From Staphylococcus simiae (lineage in GTDB: Bacteria > Bacillota > Bacilli > Staphylococcales > Staphylococcaceae): 64,000 bases of DNA. The DNA is taken from the NCBI RefSeq assembly GCF_002902085.1, contig NZ_PPQR01000022.1, positions 16,076 to 80,075 on the forward strand, given 5' to 3'. Below are positions 56,580 through 64,000 of this stretch, piece after piece (the first letter of the stretch is position 1; every line of letters begins with the position of its first letter). The position numbers and the translations under genes are program-made. The notes under the pieces are model-generated. The model was not told the origin of the DNA, did no database searches, and was given only the letters and a program-made list of their open reading frames with translations.

Positions 56580-56617
56580 AAAGCAGTACTTGCATATATT
56601 GCGGCAAGTACTGCTTT
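56580..56617. terminator. Bidirectional terminator between codA and the LPXTG gene
   Basis: A 14-bp perfect stem, AAAGCAGTACTTGC / GCAAGTACTGCTTT, with a short loop and T-rich flanks, between convergent genes. Confidence 0.88.
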
Positions 56618-56623
56618 ATTGTG

Positions 56624-57241
56624 TTATTTATTTTTTGAGAAGCGTTTGAAGGTTAATACTGAACCTACTGCCATTAATGCTGATGCAATGACAGCGATAA
56701 ATGTTGAATTACTTGCTTGTTCCCCAGTTGCTGGTAATTCTGTCATGTGTGTTGCTGGCGCTTGTTCGACGTTTGTTGGTTGTTGCATGTTATTTTGATT
56801 TTGTGTTTGATTTTGAGCGTTATTATTTGGCGCTGGTGTTTGATTTTGAGCATTGTTACTTGGCACTTGTTGGTTGTTTGAAGTTGCTGTATTTGCATTT
56901 TGTCCATTTAAAAAGTCACCATGTACGACTTTTTCACCATCTGGACCACTTCTTGGAGTTGAATATTTAATTGTGTTGCCGTCTTTATATACATCAATAA
57001 ATCCTACTCCATTATCTTCTTCACCATAAAATTGAAATCTATAGAAGTTTCCTTCATCGGTATAATCTTTATTAAATGATACTTTACCTGCTTCTGTATA
57101 CCCCTTAGAAATATTTACTGCCGCATTTTTAGCTTGATTTGCATTTATTTCTGCTGCTTTTGCTTCGTGTCCTGATTCTAAACCTGTGAATAATAATGCC
57201 CCTGCTAATGTTGTTGTCGCTAACAAACTTACTTTTTTCAT
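56624..57241 (-). CDS. LPXTG-anchored small surface protein
   Basis: A 205-residue surface protein. The signal peptide covers about 1-30 (ending EAKAAE). A compact domain (about 31-115) with ITAYR-like beta strands (FYRFQFYGEEDNGVGFIDVYK) follows. A Asn/Gln/Pro-rich low-complexity linker (115-165) has repeated NNAQNQ units. The sortase signal LPATGE is near residue 169, followed by a hydrophobic span and the basic tail KRFSKNK. ATG 57241 follows GGAGG; the longer frame adds 20 non-signal residues. The ligand is unknown. It is not a NEAT-domain protein as far as I can see. Confidence 0.85.
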   Translation of the reverse strand: MKKVSLLATTTLAGALLFTGLESGHEAKAAEINANQAKNAAVNISKGYTEAGKVSFNKDYTDEGNFYRFQFYGEEDNGVGFIDVYKDGNTIKYSTPRSGPDGEKVVHGDFLNGQNANTATSNNQQVPSNNAQNQTPAPNNNAQNQTQNQNNMQQPTNVEQAPATHMTELPATGEQASNSTFIAVIASALMAVGSVLTFKRFSKNK

Positions 57242-57443
57242 AATTGCATAACCTCCAACTTTTGATACCTCAAATATAAACAACTTTTTATTATATAGCA
57301 ATACAATATTTTTGACACAGACAATATGTGTCCACCATTTTTATTTATCTATAAAGTATGATATAAATTATCTATATATTTATTTATTAAAAAATCTTGT
57401 TTTTTAGTTGTGTATAAATCAAAGGGATGAAGGGGAGAATTAT

Positions 57444-58310
57444 TTGGATAAATCAACACGTATATTAAATATATTAACTTTGCTTATTAACGGGAATATT
57501 GTTAATAAAAATAATATACAAACTATAACTGAAGTCAGTGACAAATCTATTCAGCGAGATATTACCACTATTAATAACTTTTTTTACGAAAGTGAATATT
57601 GGAGAAGTCAGAAGTCTAAAATTATTTACAATAGAGTATTAAATGGCTACCAATTAGTTAATAATATTAACCATGAAAATAGTTTAGGTATTTTAAGTTT
57701 GTTAATTAAAATAAAAAGTTTAACACCTATTTTACATTATGATATTTACAAGCTATTTTTAGATAATATTGCTAGTTCCAAACTTGAAGATCAAAATATT
57801 CTTAAAGAGATGCTTAATAGCTTTAAAGTGAGAACTGATTTATTACCAGGAACATCTCTTATGACCATTCAAAAAGCCATTTCAAATCAACATTACATTA
57901 GAATTACCACTAAAGATGACAAATTATTTGTTAAACCTTTATCCATTTTATATATGCACTTCGATTATTGGTTTAGTTATGAATATGAAAAAAAGGTTTA
58001 TAATATAGCGATGAGACATATCATTGCTGTTGATACACTTACTTCTAAATTTAATCAAACAAATATACAAGAGCCCTTTAAATTCGAAATAGATACATCA
58101 ATTTGGCATCAATTTCAAAAACAATATTCTATAAAGAAATTAATTGCTCATAATGATACTTCAGTAACTGTATTAGTCAATTGCACAAAGTTTGATGCTT
58201 ATTATATTGCTTATCAGCTTGCACCATTAGCCAAAATGTTAGGACCTCAAAGTTATATCGATGATTTTGTTCATCGATTAGAGGAAATACATAAAACTTA
58301 TACCGAATAA
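57444..58310 (+). CDS. HTH-WYL transcriptional regulator
   Basis: A 288-residue regulator with a helix-turn-helix at the N-terminus (about 1-60, TRILNILTLLINGNIVNKNNIQTITEVSDKSIQRDI) and a WYL-type ligand-binding region (about 135-210; YIRITTKDDKLFVKPLSILYMHFDYWFSYEYE). The C-terminal part (SVTVLVNCTKFDAYYIAYQL) matches the WCX extension. WYL regulators sense nucleotides or nucleic-acid fragments. Start at TTG 57444, 6 nt after AAGGGGAG. No obvious target operon except the neighbouring genes. Confidence 0.82.
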   Translation: MDKSTRILNILTLLINGNIVNKNNIQTITEVSDKSIQRDITTINNFFYESEYWRSQKSKIIYNRVLNGYQLVNNINHENSLGILSLLIKIKSLTPILHYDIYKLFLDNIASSKLEDQNILKEMLNSFKVRTDLLPGTSLMTIQKAISNQHYIRITTKDDKLFVKPLSILYMHFDYWFSYEYEKKVYNIAMRHIIAVDTLTSKFNQTNIQEPFKFEIDTSIWHQFQKQYSIKKLIAHNDTSVTVLVNCTKFDAYYIAYQLAPLAKMLGPQSYIDDFVHRLEEIHKTYTE

Positions 58311-58317
58311 TTAATAA

Positions 58318-58350
58318 GAGGATGTATGGCACGAACCATACACCCTCTTT
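58318..58350. terminator. Bidirectional terminator after the WYL gene
   Basis: GAGGATGTATGG pairs with CCATACACCCTC (one mismatch), followed by TTTTATC, between convergent genes. Confidence 0.8.
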
Positions 58351-58358
58351 TATCATTT

Positions 58359-58667
58359 TTAATAATAAAACATAATGTCTTCACCATCAGCATCAATATT
58401 AATAACATGTCCCTCTTGAAGATTGCCATAAATCAATTCATCAGTAATATTTTCATTTAAAAAGTGTGAAATATTTTCTTGATTCTGTTGTTCACTTTCA
58501 GTCGAAACATATACTTGTTGTGCAATAAGTTGAATGGCTTGTTCAGAACATATTAATCCAAAACCTTGCTCTTGAATCAAAGTTTTTTCATGGTTTAATA
58601 TCCTCTTCGTTTCTTCAAAATATCTACTTTGTGTCACGTGGTCATGATTAACTTGTTGCTTAAACAT
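58359..58667 (-). CDS. Small protein resembling the C-terminal D2-small domain of ClpC/ClpB
   Basis: A 102-residue protein without Walker motifs. From residue 35 onward it follows the C-terminal subdomain of Clp ATPases: GLICSEQAIQLIAQQVY in place of the TDAAKDFLAEKGY helix, ENISHFLNENITDELIYGN in place of the RRAIQRHVEDRLSEELLRGN helix, then LQEGHVINIDADGED for the final strand. The arginine-rich YGARPLRR sensor-2 stretch is lost. Clp relatives use this part for oligomer contacts, so the small protein could bind a Clp partner. The N-terminal 35 residues are unassigned. Annotation is by eye. Confidence 0.6.
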   Translation of the reverse strand: MFKQQVNHDHVTQSRYFEETKRILNHEKTLIQEQGFGLICSEQAIQLIAQQVYVSTESEQQNQENISHFLNENITDELIYGNLQEGHVINIDADGEDIMFYY

Positions 58668-58956
58668 AATGTTTCCCCCTATAGTTTATTCAAGCGCTAT
58701 TTAACAGTTGCTATAACTTAATCATCTGATAATTCTATTGTCTACTTCCCAAACATCGGTGCAATTTATTTATGAACCTTTTAAAAAGAGCGCTATTTAA
58801 TTACACTTCTATTAAAACATTTTCAAAGGACAATAAATGTCCTCTTGCAAAATTATCTGAGCATAATAGTCTATTTTAAAAATTGACACATTTTAGCCAA
58901 AAGTAGGTCATAAAAAAGATGCCCAATTTCTTTTGGACATCATTTTGGCATCATCT
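58668..58956. other. Gene-free stretch with protease terminator
   Basis: The right end (about 58914-58957) holds a hairpin GATGCC...GGCATC that can act as terminator for the protease gene on the reverse strand (followed by TTTTTTAT). The rest is AT-rich with the promoter of the Clp-like gene, not placed. Confidence 0.55.
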
Positions 58957-59796
58957 TTACTTAATTCTTTCTTTTATATATTTTCCAGCAAAACCATTTA
59001 CAGCTTCTCCGCCTGCTACTTCTTGTTTAGCATATTCTCCTGATGAATTACCTCGTAAATTGTAGCCATACGTACGTAACCCGAATACTTGATATTTATT
59101 ATTAACCATTGGTGAACCTGAGGCACCAGAACGGAATTTATCTTTAATTTGAATCTCTGTTCCATTGCCAGAACGTTGCAATACTCGGTATTTATTCCAA
59201 TATGCTTTGGTATTATCGTCTTTTTTACCATCAAATTGCCATGGATAACCTAATGAATATAAGCGATCATTAAATTTAAGATGACTAATTTGACTATCAG
59301 AAGCTAATTTTAGCGGTTGAACGTATTTTGCTAAATTTTCCTTAGTATAAACAATTGCAATGTCATGTTGGGGTACTTTAATAACTTTAGTGGCATGAAA
59401 ATGATACGGGATGTTTTTACCATCACGATTCATATCAAAAGTAATTTCTTTCGCAGCAGCTGGTTGTCCATTTTTACGATCAATGACATGACCATTAGTT
59501 AAAAAAGTATGTGGCCCAACTACAAATCCTGTGCCCATACTATCTTTGCCATATCCTTTCCAACCATCATTATTAGAAACTCTTCCCACAGCCTTGTACG
59601 GTGTTTTATTAGCATAATCATAATGTGAGATAGTCACATCATGATTACTAATCTTTTTAGCTTTAGACAATGCCTGTGCATCATTGGGACTATGCATACC
59701 ATCATAGTAATAATTTTCTGCTGCTTGAGCTGAATTTGCAGTCATAAGCATAGTCATAACTGTTACAGCACTAGCTATTAATTGTTTAGTTGTCAT
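58957..59796 (-). CDS. Secreted V8-like (glutamyl-endopeptidase family) serine protease
   Basis: A 279-residue trypsin-fold (S1B) protease. The signal peptide runs to about residue 25 (NSAQAAE). Residues 26-60 may form a short propeptide. The triad is intact: His in FLTNGHVIDRK, Asp in PQHDIAIVY and Ser in FRSGASGSPMVNN. It resembles staphylococcal SspA/Spl/Esp enzymes, which cleave after Glu. ATG 59796 follows GGGAG; the longer frame adds 12 residues before the signal peptide. No staphostatin-like inhibitor gene is adjacent. Substrate preference is not proven by sequence. Confidence 0.9.
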   Translation of the reverse strand: MTTKQLIASAVTVMTMLMTANSAQAAENYYYDGMHSPNDAQALSKAKKISNHDVTISHYDYANKTPYKAVGRVSNNDGWKGYGKDSMGTGFVVGPHTFLTNGHVIDRKNGQPAAAKEITFDMNRDGKNIPYHFHATKVIKVPQHDIAIVYTKENLAKYVQPLKLASDSQISHLKFNDRLYSLGYPWQFDGKKDDNTKAYWNKYRVLQRSGNGTEIQIKDKFRSGASGSPMVNNKYQVFGLRTYGYNLRGNSSGEYAKQEVAGGEAVNGFAGKYIKERIK

Positions 59797-59845
59797 ATTA
59801 AACTCCCTTTGTTTATAGATTGAGGAATACATTATTTTAATTCTA

Positions 59846-61018
59846 CTACTTACGCATTAAATGATTAACAACTCTTTTAGCAGCCTGTCCATCTTCTAGC
59901 GAACAATATTTGTGGTAAAATTGATTCAAGTTTTCAGCATAAAGCGTACTAAGGTTATCACTATTATGTAACACTTTGATCAACTCATCTTCATTTTCAA
60001 CAATAGGCCCGGGTAAACTATGTTTATAATCCATATAAAAGCCACGTAAACGATCACCATAGTCTGCTAAATCATAAGCATAAAATATTTGTGGTCTTTT
60101 TAAGACGCCGAAATCAAACATTACTGAAGAATAGTCAGTAATTAAAATATCACTAATTAAATATAACTCTGCAATATCTTTATAATCAGAAACATCTATG
60201 ACAAATGAATCATGTTCTTCTACTCTAGTCACAACTAAGTAGTGCATTCTTAGTAAAATGACATAATCATCACTTAATTGTTGTCTCATCTTCTCAATAT
60301 TGAAGTTTAAATTTAACTCATATGTTCCTTTAGAGATAAATTTATCATCACGCCAAGTTGGTGCATACATGACTACTTTTTTATGAGGTGGAATGTTCAA
60401 GCTGTCTTTAATACGTTGAATATAATCTGCATTATATTGTTCATTGACCAACTTATCATTTCTTGGATATCCTGTTTCAATGATTTTAGAACGCTCTACT
60501 TGAAAAGCACGTTCAAATATATCTGTTGAATAGTGATTAGGTGAAATCATATAATCCCAACGTTTGCTTTCATCTATAATATTCTGTCTGTATAACTTAG
60601 TATTCGTACCTGGCATTTGTACATCTTCAATATCTAAGCCTAAACGTTTCAGTGGTGTACCATGCCAAGTTTGCAGATAAATATTGTGCTGTGACTTATA
60701 AAACCATTTTGGTAAACGTGTGTTAATAATCCAGTATTTGGCACGTGGCATAGTTAAAAACCATTTCAATGAAAAACGCGTAACAAATGGCACACCCTGT
60801 TGTTCAAATATTGATTCATATCCTTTTTTAACACCCCATACAAGTTTATGATTCGTATGTTGGGATAAATATTCATATAATGCCCGCGGATTATCACTAA
60901 ATTGTTTGCCATGAAAACTTTCAAAATAAATCAATTTACGATTAGTAAATAGTGACATCAATTTAAAAATAACCTTAATCATAAGTTTTACTAGTTTATT
61001 GATGCTTTTTTTAATCAT
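59846..61018 (-). CDS. TagB/TarF-type CDP-glycerol glycerophosphotransferase
   Basis: A 390-residue GT-B-like glycerophosphotransferase. The catalytic motifs are QTWHGTPLKRLGLD near 130, YAPTWRDDKF near 220 and LITDYSSVMFDFGVLKRP near 290. Two N-terminal basic-hydrophobic stretches (KLVKLMIKVIFKLMSLF) should bind the membrane. Its length matches the TagB/TarF enzymes that add the first glycerol phosphate(s) to the WTA linkage unit. It is divergent from the long polymerase gene (264 bp apart) and shares its motifs. The exact step cannot be told apart without comparison. Confidence 0.85.
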   Translation of the reverse strand: MIKKSINKLVKLMIKVIFKLMSLFTNRKLIYFESFHGKQFSDNPRALYEYLSQHTNHKLVWGVKKGYESIFEQQGVPFVTRFSLKWFLTMPRAKYWIINTRLPKWFYKSQHNIYLQTWHGTPLKRLGLDIEDVQMPGTNTKLYRQNIIDESKRWDYMISPNHYSTDIFERAFQVERSKIIETGYPRNDKLVNEQYNADYIQRIKDSLNIPPHKKVVMYAPTWRDDKFISKGTYELNLNFNIEKMRQQLSDDYVILLRMHYLVVTRVEEHDSFVIDVSDYKDIAELYLISDILITDYSSVMFDFGVLKRPQIFYAYDLADYGDRLRGFYMDYKHSLPGPIVENEDELIKVLHNSDNLSTLYAENLNQFYHKYCSLEDGQAAKRVVNHLMRK

Positions 61019-61125
61019 GCATTTACTCCTTAATTTTAAATATTCTACTTATATTTATCGCTAATATTATAACACTTTGACTTCTAAAACACATTTCTAC
61101 TGTGGATATCAATAATATATTTTAG

Positions 61126-61140
61126 TAATAATGATTATCA
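61126..61140. promoter_or_regulatory. Fur-like box between the teichoic acid genes
   Basis: TAATAATGATTATCA differs from the Fur 7-1-7 site at one base. It lies in the 264-bp divergent gap, about 108 bp from the first gene and 160 bp from the other. Occupancy is unproven. Confidence 0.4.
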
Positions 61141-61300
61141 TAGTTATTCTGCTATATTTCTGATATTAATTCGAATTTAACCTTAGTAACATTCGCATAA
61201 ATTTTGAAAGTTAGATATAATGGCTAAATAAAATAAATTATCAATTTAAGCTATTTGTTTATATTAAATATATTAATATTGCTTGCGAAAGGACTTAATT

Positions 61301-63472
61301 ATGAACGCATTAACTATAATAGTAACTTATTATAACTCTGAAGAATATATAAAAAATTGTATTGAAAGTTTGAAACAGCAACGTTCTCAAGACTTTAATC
61401 TAATCATAGTTAATGATGGGTCTACAGACAACAGTGAACAAATCTTAAATAAGACGTTAAAAGACTATGATAAAGACGCTAATATCATTAATTTAGAACA
61501 AAATGGTGGTCATGCTCATGCACGAAATGTTGCTATTGATGAGGTGGAGACACCTTATTTCATGTTTTTAGATGCAGATGATGAACTAGCTTCTTATGCT
61601 GTAACATTCTATTTGCAAAAATTAAATGGGACTGATGGTTTAATTGCTCCAATCCATTCATTTGCTATTAAAAGACCTCAATATGTCGATTTAAATAAAG
61701 TACAGGTGAAATACTATAGAGGTAATTCGGATGATATTAATTCATTTTTAAGAAGACAATCAGCATGTAATATTATTTTTAGAACTGCTATCGTTAAGGC
61801 ACACCATATTCAATTCAATGAAAACCTAAAAGTATATGCTGACTGGTCATTCATACTGGAATATATGAAATATGCTGAAAAATTTATCAGAATTCTTAAA
61901 TTCCAATTCTATTATCGTGGTGAGGTTTATGATCCATTCGAAACATCAACGCTAACTGAACAAGACTTTGATATGCTATTCACAGACTATGTTCAAAGCT
62001 TTTATGATGCGATGCAACGTGTTGATAACCCTAAAGTTAAAAAATTCTTAATTAAAAAAATGCAAGAGAAATTAAAAAAAGAATTCAATCCTAGCCTTTA
62101 TGATATTGAAGTGAGATACAACAATAACAAAGATATGTTAGTAGAATTATCTAAATATTTAAATCTACATTTAGTTAAGCATCAAAATCCACTTAATAAA
62201 ATTGAGACGATGTTGCTGATGAAAGATGATACTGATAACGCTTATAAAGTGAATAAGTTACGTTATAAATTACGTCATGTAAAAAACATTGTCTTGCGTA
62301 ATAAATTAAAAAATCGTTCTATATACGAATTAAGTGATAGACCAGAAAAAGTTAAACCTAAAACCATTGTTTTTGAATCATTTGGTGGTAAAAATTATAG
62401 TGATAGTCCGAAATACATCTATGAATATATGTACCAATATTATCCAAATTACAATTATGTTTGGGCTTTTAAAAACCCAGACAACCATGTAATTCCAGGT
62501 AATGCTAAAAAGGTTAAGCGTGGTTCTTCTGAATATTATCAAGCTTATTCAGAAGCAAGTCATTGGGTTGCTAATTCACGTTTACCTTTATATTTAAACA
62601 AAAAAGACAATCAAACTTATATTCAAACATGGCATGGAACACCTTTAAAACGTTTAGCTAATGATATGAAAGTTGTTAGAATGCCAGGTACTACAACACA
62701 TAAATACAAACGTAACTTCAATAGGGAAACATCTCGCTGGGATTATCTTGTGTCACCAAATAGATATTCTACAGAAATTTTTAAGAGTGCCTTTTGGATG
62801 GATGAAGATAGAATTTTAGAAATTGGCTATCCACGTAATGACGTACTAGTTAATAAAGCTAATGATAAAGAATATATAGAAGAAATTAGAACAAATTTAA
62901 ATATTCCTAAAGATAAGAAAGTAATTATGTATGCTCCGACTTGGCGTGATGATGAATTTCTTGGTAAAGGTAAATATTTATTCGAATTAAAAATAGATTT
63001 AGAAAATTTACAGCAAGAATTAGGGGACGATTACGTTGTTTTACTACGTATGCACTATCTTATTTCTAACGCTTTAGATTTAGCAGGATATGAAAACTTT
63101 GCTATTGATGTATCAAATTATAGTGATATTTCAGAGTTATATTTAATTAGCGATTGTTTAATCACTGATTATTCTTCAGTAATGTTTGATTTTGGTATAT
63201 TGAAACGTCCTCAATTCTTCTTTGCGTATGATATTGATAAATATGATAAAGGTCTTAGAGGTTTCTATATGGATTATATGAAAGATTTACCAGGTCCAAT
63301 TTATAAAGAACCTTATGGCTTAGCTAAACAACTGAAAAACCTTGATGAAGTTCAAGAAAAATATCAAGATAAAATCGACGCATTTTATGATAGATTCTGT
63401 TCTGTTGATAATGGAAAAGCTTCGCAATATATTGCTGACTTAATACATCAAGATATAAACAGTGATAAATAA
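61301..63472 (+). CDS. tagF: TagF-type WTA polymerase (GT2 plus glycerophosphotransferase)
   Basis: A 723-residue protein. Residues 1-220 form a GT-A (GT2) fold: TIIVTYYNSEEYIKNCIESLKQQ, VNDGSTDNSEQ, GHAHARNVAI and FLDADDE. After a helical linker (about 230-350) comes the glycerophosphotransferase domain with IVFESFGGKNYSDSPKYIYEYM, QTWHGTPLKRLANDMK, YAPTWRDDEF and LITDYSSVMFDFGILKRP. The order and length agree with S. epidermidis TagF (721 residues), which polymerises glycerol phosphate from CDP-glycerol. ATG 61301 follows GAAAGGA; TTG 61283 has no site. S. aureus has ribitol-type TarL in its place. Confidence 0.9.
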   Translation: MNALTIIVTYYNSEEYIKNCIESLKQQRSQDFNLIIVNDGSTDNSEQILNKTLKDYDKDANIINLEQNGGHAHARNVAIDEVETPYFMFLDADDELASYAVTFYLQKLNGTDGLIAPIHSFAIKRPQYVDLNKVQVKYYRGNSDDINSFLRRQSACNIIFRTAIVKAHHIQFNENLKVYADWSFILEYMKYAEKFIRILKFQFYYRGEVYDPFETSTLTEQDFDMLFTDYVQSFYDAMQRVDNPKVKKFLIKKMQEKLKKEFNPSLYDIEVRYNNNKDMLVELSKYLNLHLVKHQNPLNKIETMLLMKDDTDNAYKVNKLRYKLRHVKNIVLRNKLKNRSIYELSDRPEKVKPKTIVFESFGGKNYSDSPKYIYEYMYQYYPNYNYVWAFKNPDNHVIPGNAKKVKRGSSEYYQAYSEASHWVANSRLPLYLNKKDNQTYIQTWHGTPLKRLANDMKVVRMPGTTTHKYKRNFNRETSRWDYLVSPNRYSTEIFKSAFWMDEDRILEIGYPRNDVLVNKANDKEYIEEIRTNLNIPKDKKVIMYAPTWRDDEFLGKGKYLFELKIDLENLQQELGDDYVVLLRMHYLISNALDLAGYENFAIDVSNYSDISELYLISDCLITDYSSVMFDFGILKRPQFFFAYDIDKYDKGLRGFYMDYMKDLPGPIYKEPYGLAKQLKNLDEVQEKYQDKIDAFYDRFCSVDNGKASQYIADLIHQDINSDK

Positions 63473-63572
63473 TATTTTAGTAAATCAGTTATAATAATAT
63501 ATCTATGTATAAATTTTAAAATAACTAAAATTATGTTATATTAACTATATATAACATTAAGGAGACTTCATT

Positions 63573-63971
63573 ATGAAACGAGTAATTACGTATGGAACGT
63601 ATGATTTATTGCATTATGGTCATATTGAATTACTAAGAAGAGCACGTGAAATGGGAGATTACCTGATCGTAGCACTTTCTTCTGACGAATTTAACCAAAT
63701 TAAAAATAAAAAATCTTACTATGATTTTGAACAACGTAAAATGATGTTAGAATCTATTCGCTATGTAGACTTAGTTATTCCAGAAGATAACTGGGGTCAA
63801 AAAGAAACTGACGTTGATAAATATGATGTTGATGTCTTCGTTATGGGTCATGACTGGGAAGGTGAATTTGATTTCTTAAAAGATAAATGTGAAGTTATCT
63901 ACTTAAATCGTACAGAAGGTATCTCAACAACTAAAATCAAACAAGAATTATACGGTAAAGACTCTAAATAA
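63573..63971 (+). CDS. tagD: Glycerol-3-phosphate cytidylyltransferase
   Basis: A 132-residue nucleotidyltransferase, nearly identical to staphylococcal TagD/TarD. Motifs are TYGTYDLLHYGHIELLRRA (HxGH-type), SYYDFEQRKMMLESIRYVD, FVMGHDWEGEFD and the RTEGISTTKIK signature. It makes CDP-glycerol from glycerol 3-phosphate and CTP. AAGGAG precedes the ATG. It lies 100 bp after tagF, same strand, so it feeds the polymerase substrate directly. Confidence 0.96.
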   Translation: MKRVITYGTYDLLHYGHIELLRRAREMGDYLIVALSSDEFNQIKNKKSYYDFEQRKMMLESIRYVDLVIPEDNWGQKETDVDKYDVDVFVMGHDWEGEFDFLKDKCEVIYLNRTEGISTTKIKQELYGKDSK

Positions 63972-64000
63972 TTTATAACAATAAAGTAAATTGGGCTAAT

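Noticed and set aside
56624..57241. Identification of the LPXTG protein as IsdC or another NEAT haem receptor
   Set aside because: No NEAT signature (SxxxxYxxxY type) is seen, and the sorting motif is LPATG rather than NPQTN.

Overview
The window is chromosomal DNA of a low-GC Gram-positive coccus, almost certainly a Staphylococcus. Staphylococcal landmarks include lytM, lrgAB with lytSR, scdA, tagD and tagF, an LPXTG surface protein, a V8-type protease, and dispersed STAR-like GC-rich repeats. From memory of the S. aureus proteins, TagD and LrgA are close and LytM is clearly diverged, so I infer a relative of S. aureus rather than S. aureus itself (S. simiae is one candidate). I saw no rRNA, tRNA, CRISPR array, phage or transposase. 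Region 1 (1-15,683) is a purine-degradation locus. Reading leftward from a divergent PucR-type regulator come the allantoin permease and allantoinase. After a two-gene cassette on the other strand (an alpha/beta hydrolase and a second M20 amidohydrolase) follow allantoate amidohydrolase, ureidoglycine aminohydrolase, two ureidoglycolate dehydrogenases, the three oxamate carbamoyltransferase subunits (AllF, AllG, AllH) and a carbamate kinase cut by the window edge. Together they predict allantoin to oxalurate to oxamate plus carbamoyl phosphate, with ATP recovered by the kinase. A PucG-type ureidoglycine:glyoxylate aminotransferase lies 21-22 kb away at 36,677. Region 2 (16,417-30,178) holds a YjiH-type membrane protein, a pseudouridine operon (psuK, psuG, nupC) with a CcpA site on its promoter, an orphan PTS IIC, an ABC exporter, a secreted e(P4)-type phosphatase, a DinB/BstA-type protein, BrnQ, and a formate/nitrite channel under a near-perfect Rex box. 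Region 3 (30,793-50,221) contains lytM, a BNR-repeat protein, a choloylglycine-hydrolase-family enzyme, two paralogous DHA2 efflux pumps, pucG, a ribokinase without rbsD/rbsU, an amino-acid permease with a CodY box, a Fur-boxed methyltransferase, a beta-glucoside PTS operon with its GntR regulator, and a yefM-yoeB toxin-antitoxin pair. Region 4 (50,383-64,000) has lrgAB/lytSR, scdA, a cytosine-deaminase homologue, the LPXTG protein, a WYL regulator, an orphan Clp-C-terminus-like protein, a V8-like protease and wall teichoic acid genes. The tagF product has the GT2-plus-glycerophosphotransferase architecture of S. epidermidis TagF, which suggests a poly(glycerol phosphate) wall teichoic acid. 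The most unusual structural signal is a family of intergenic repeats with shared inverted ends and nested hairpin modules. Their stem sequences change in a compensatory way between copies.
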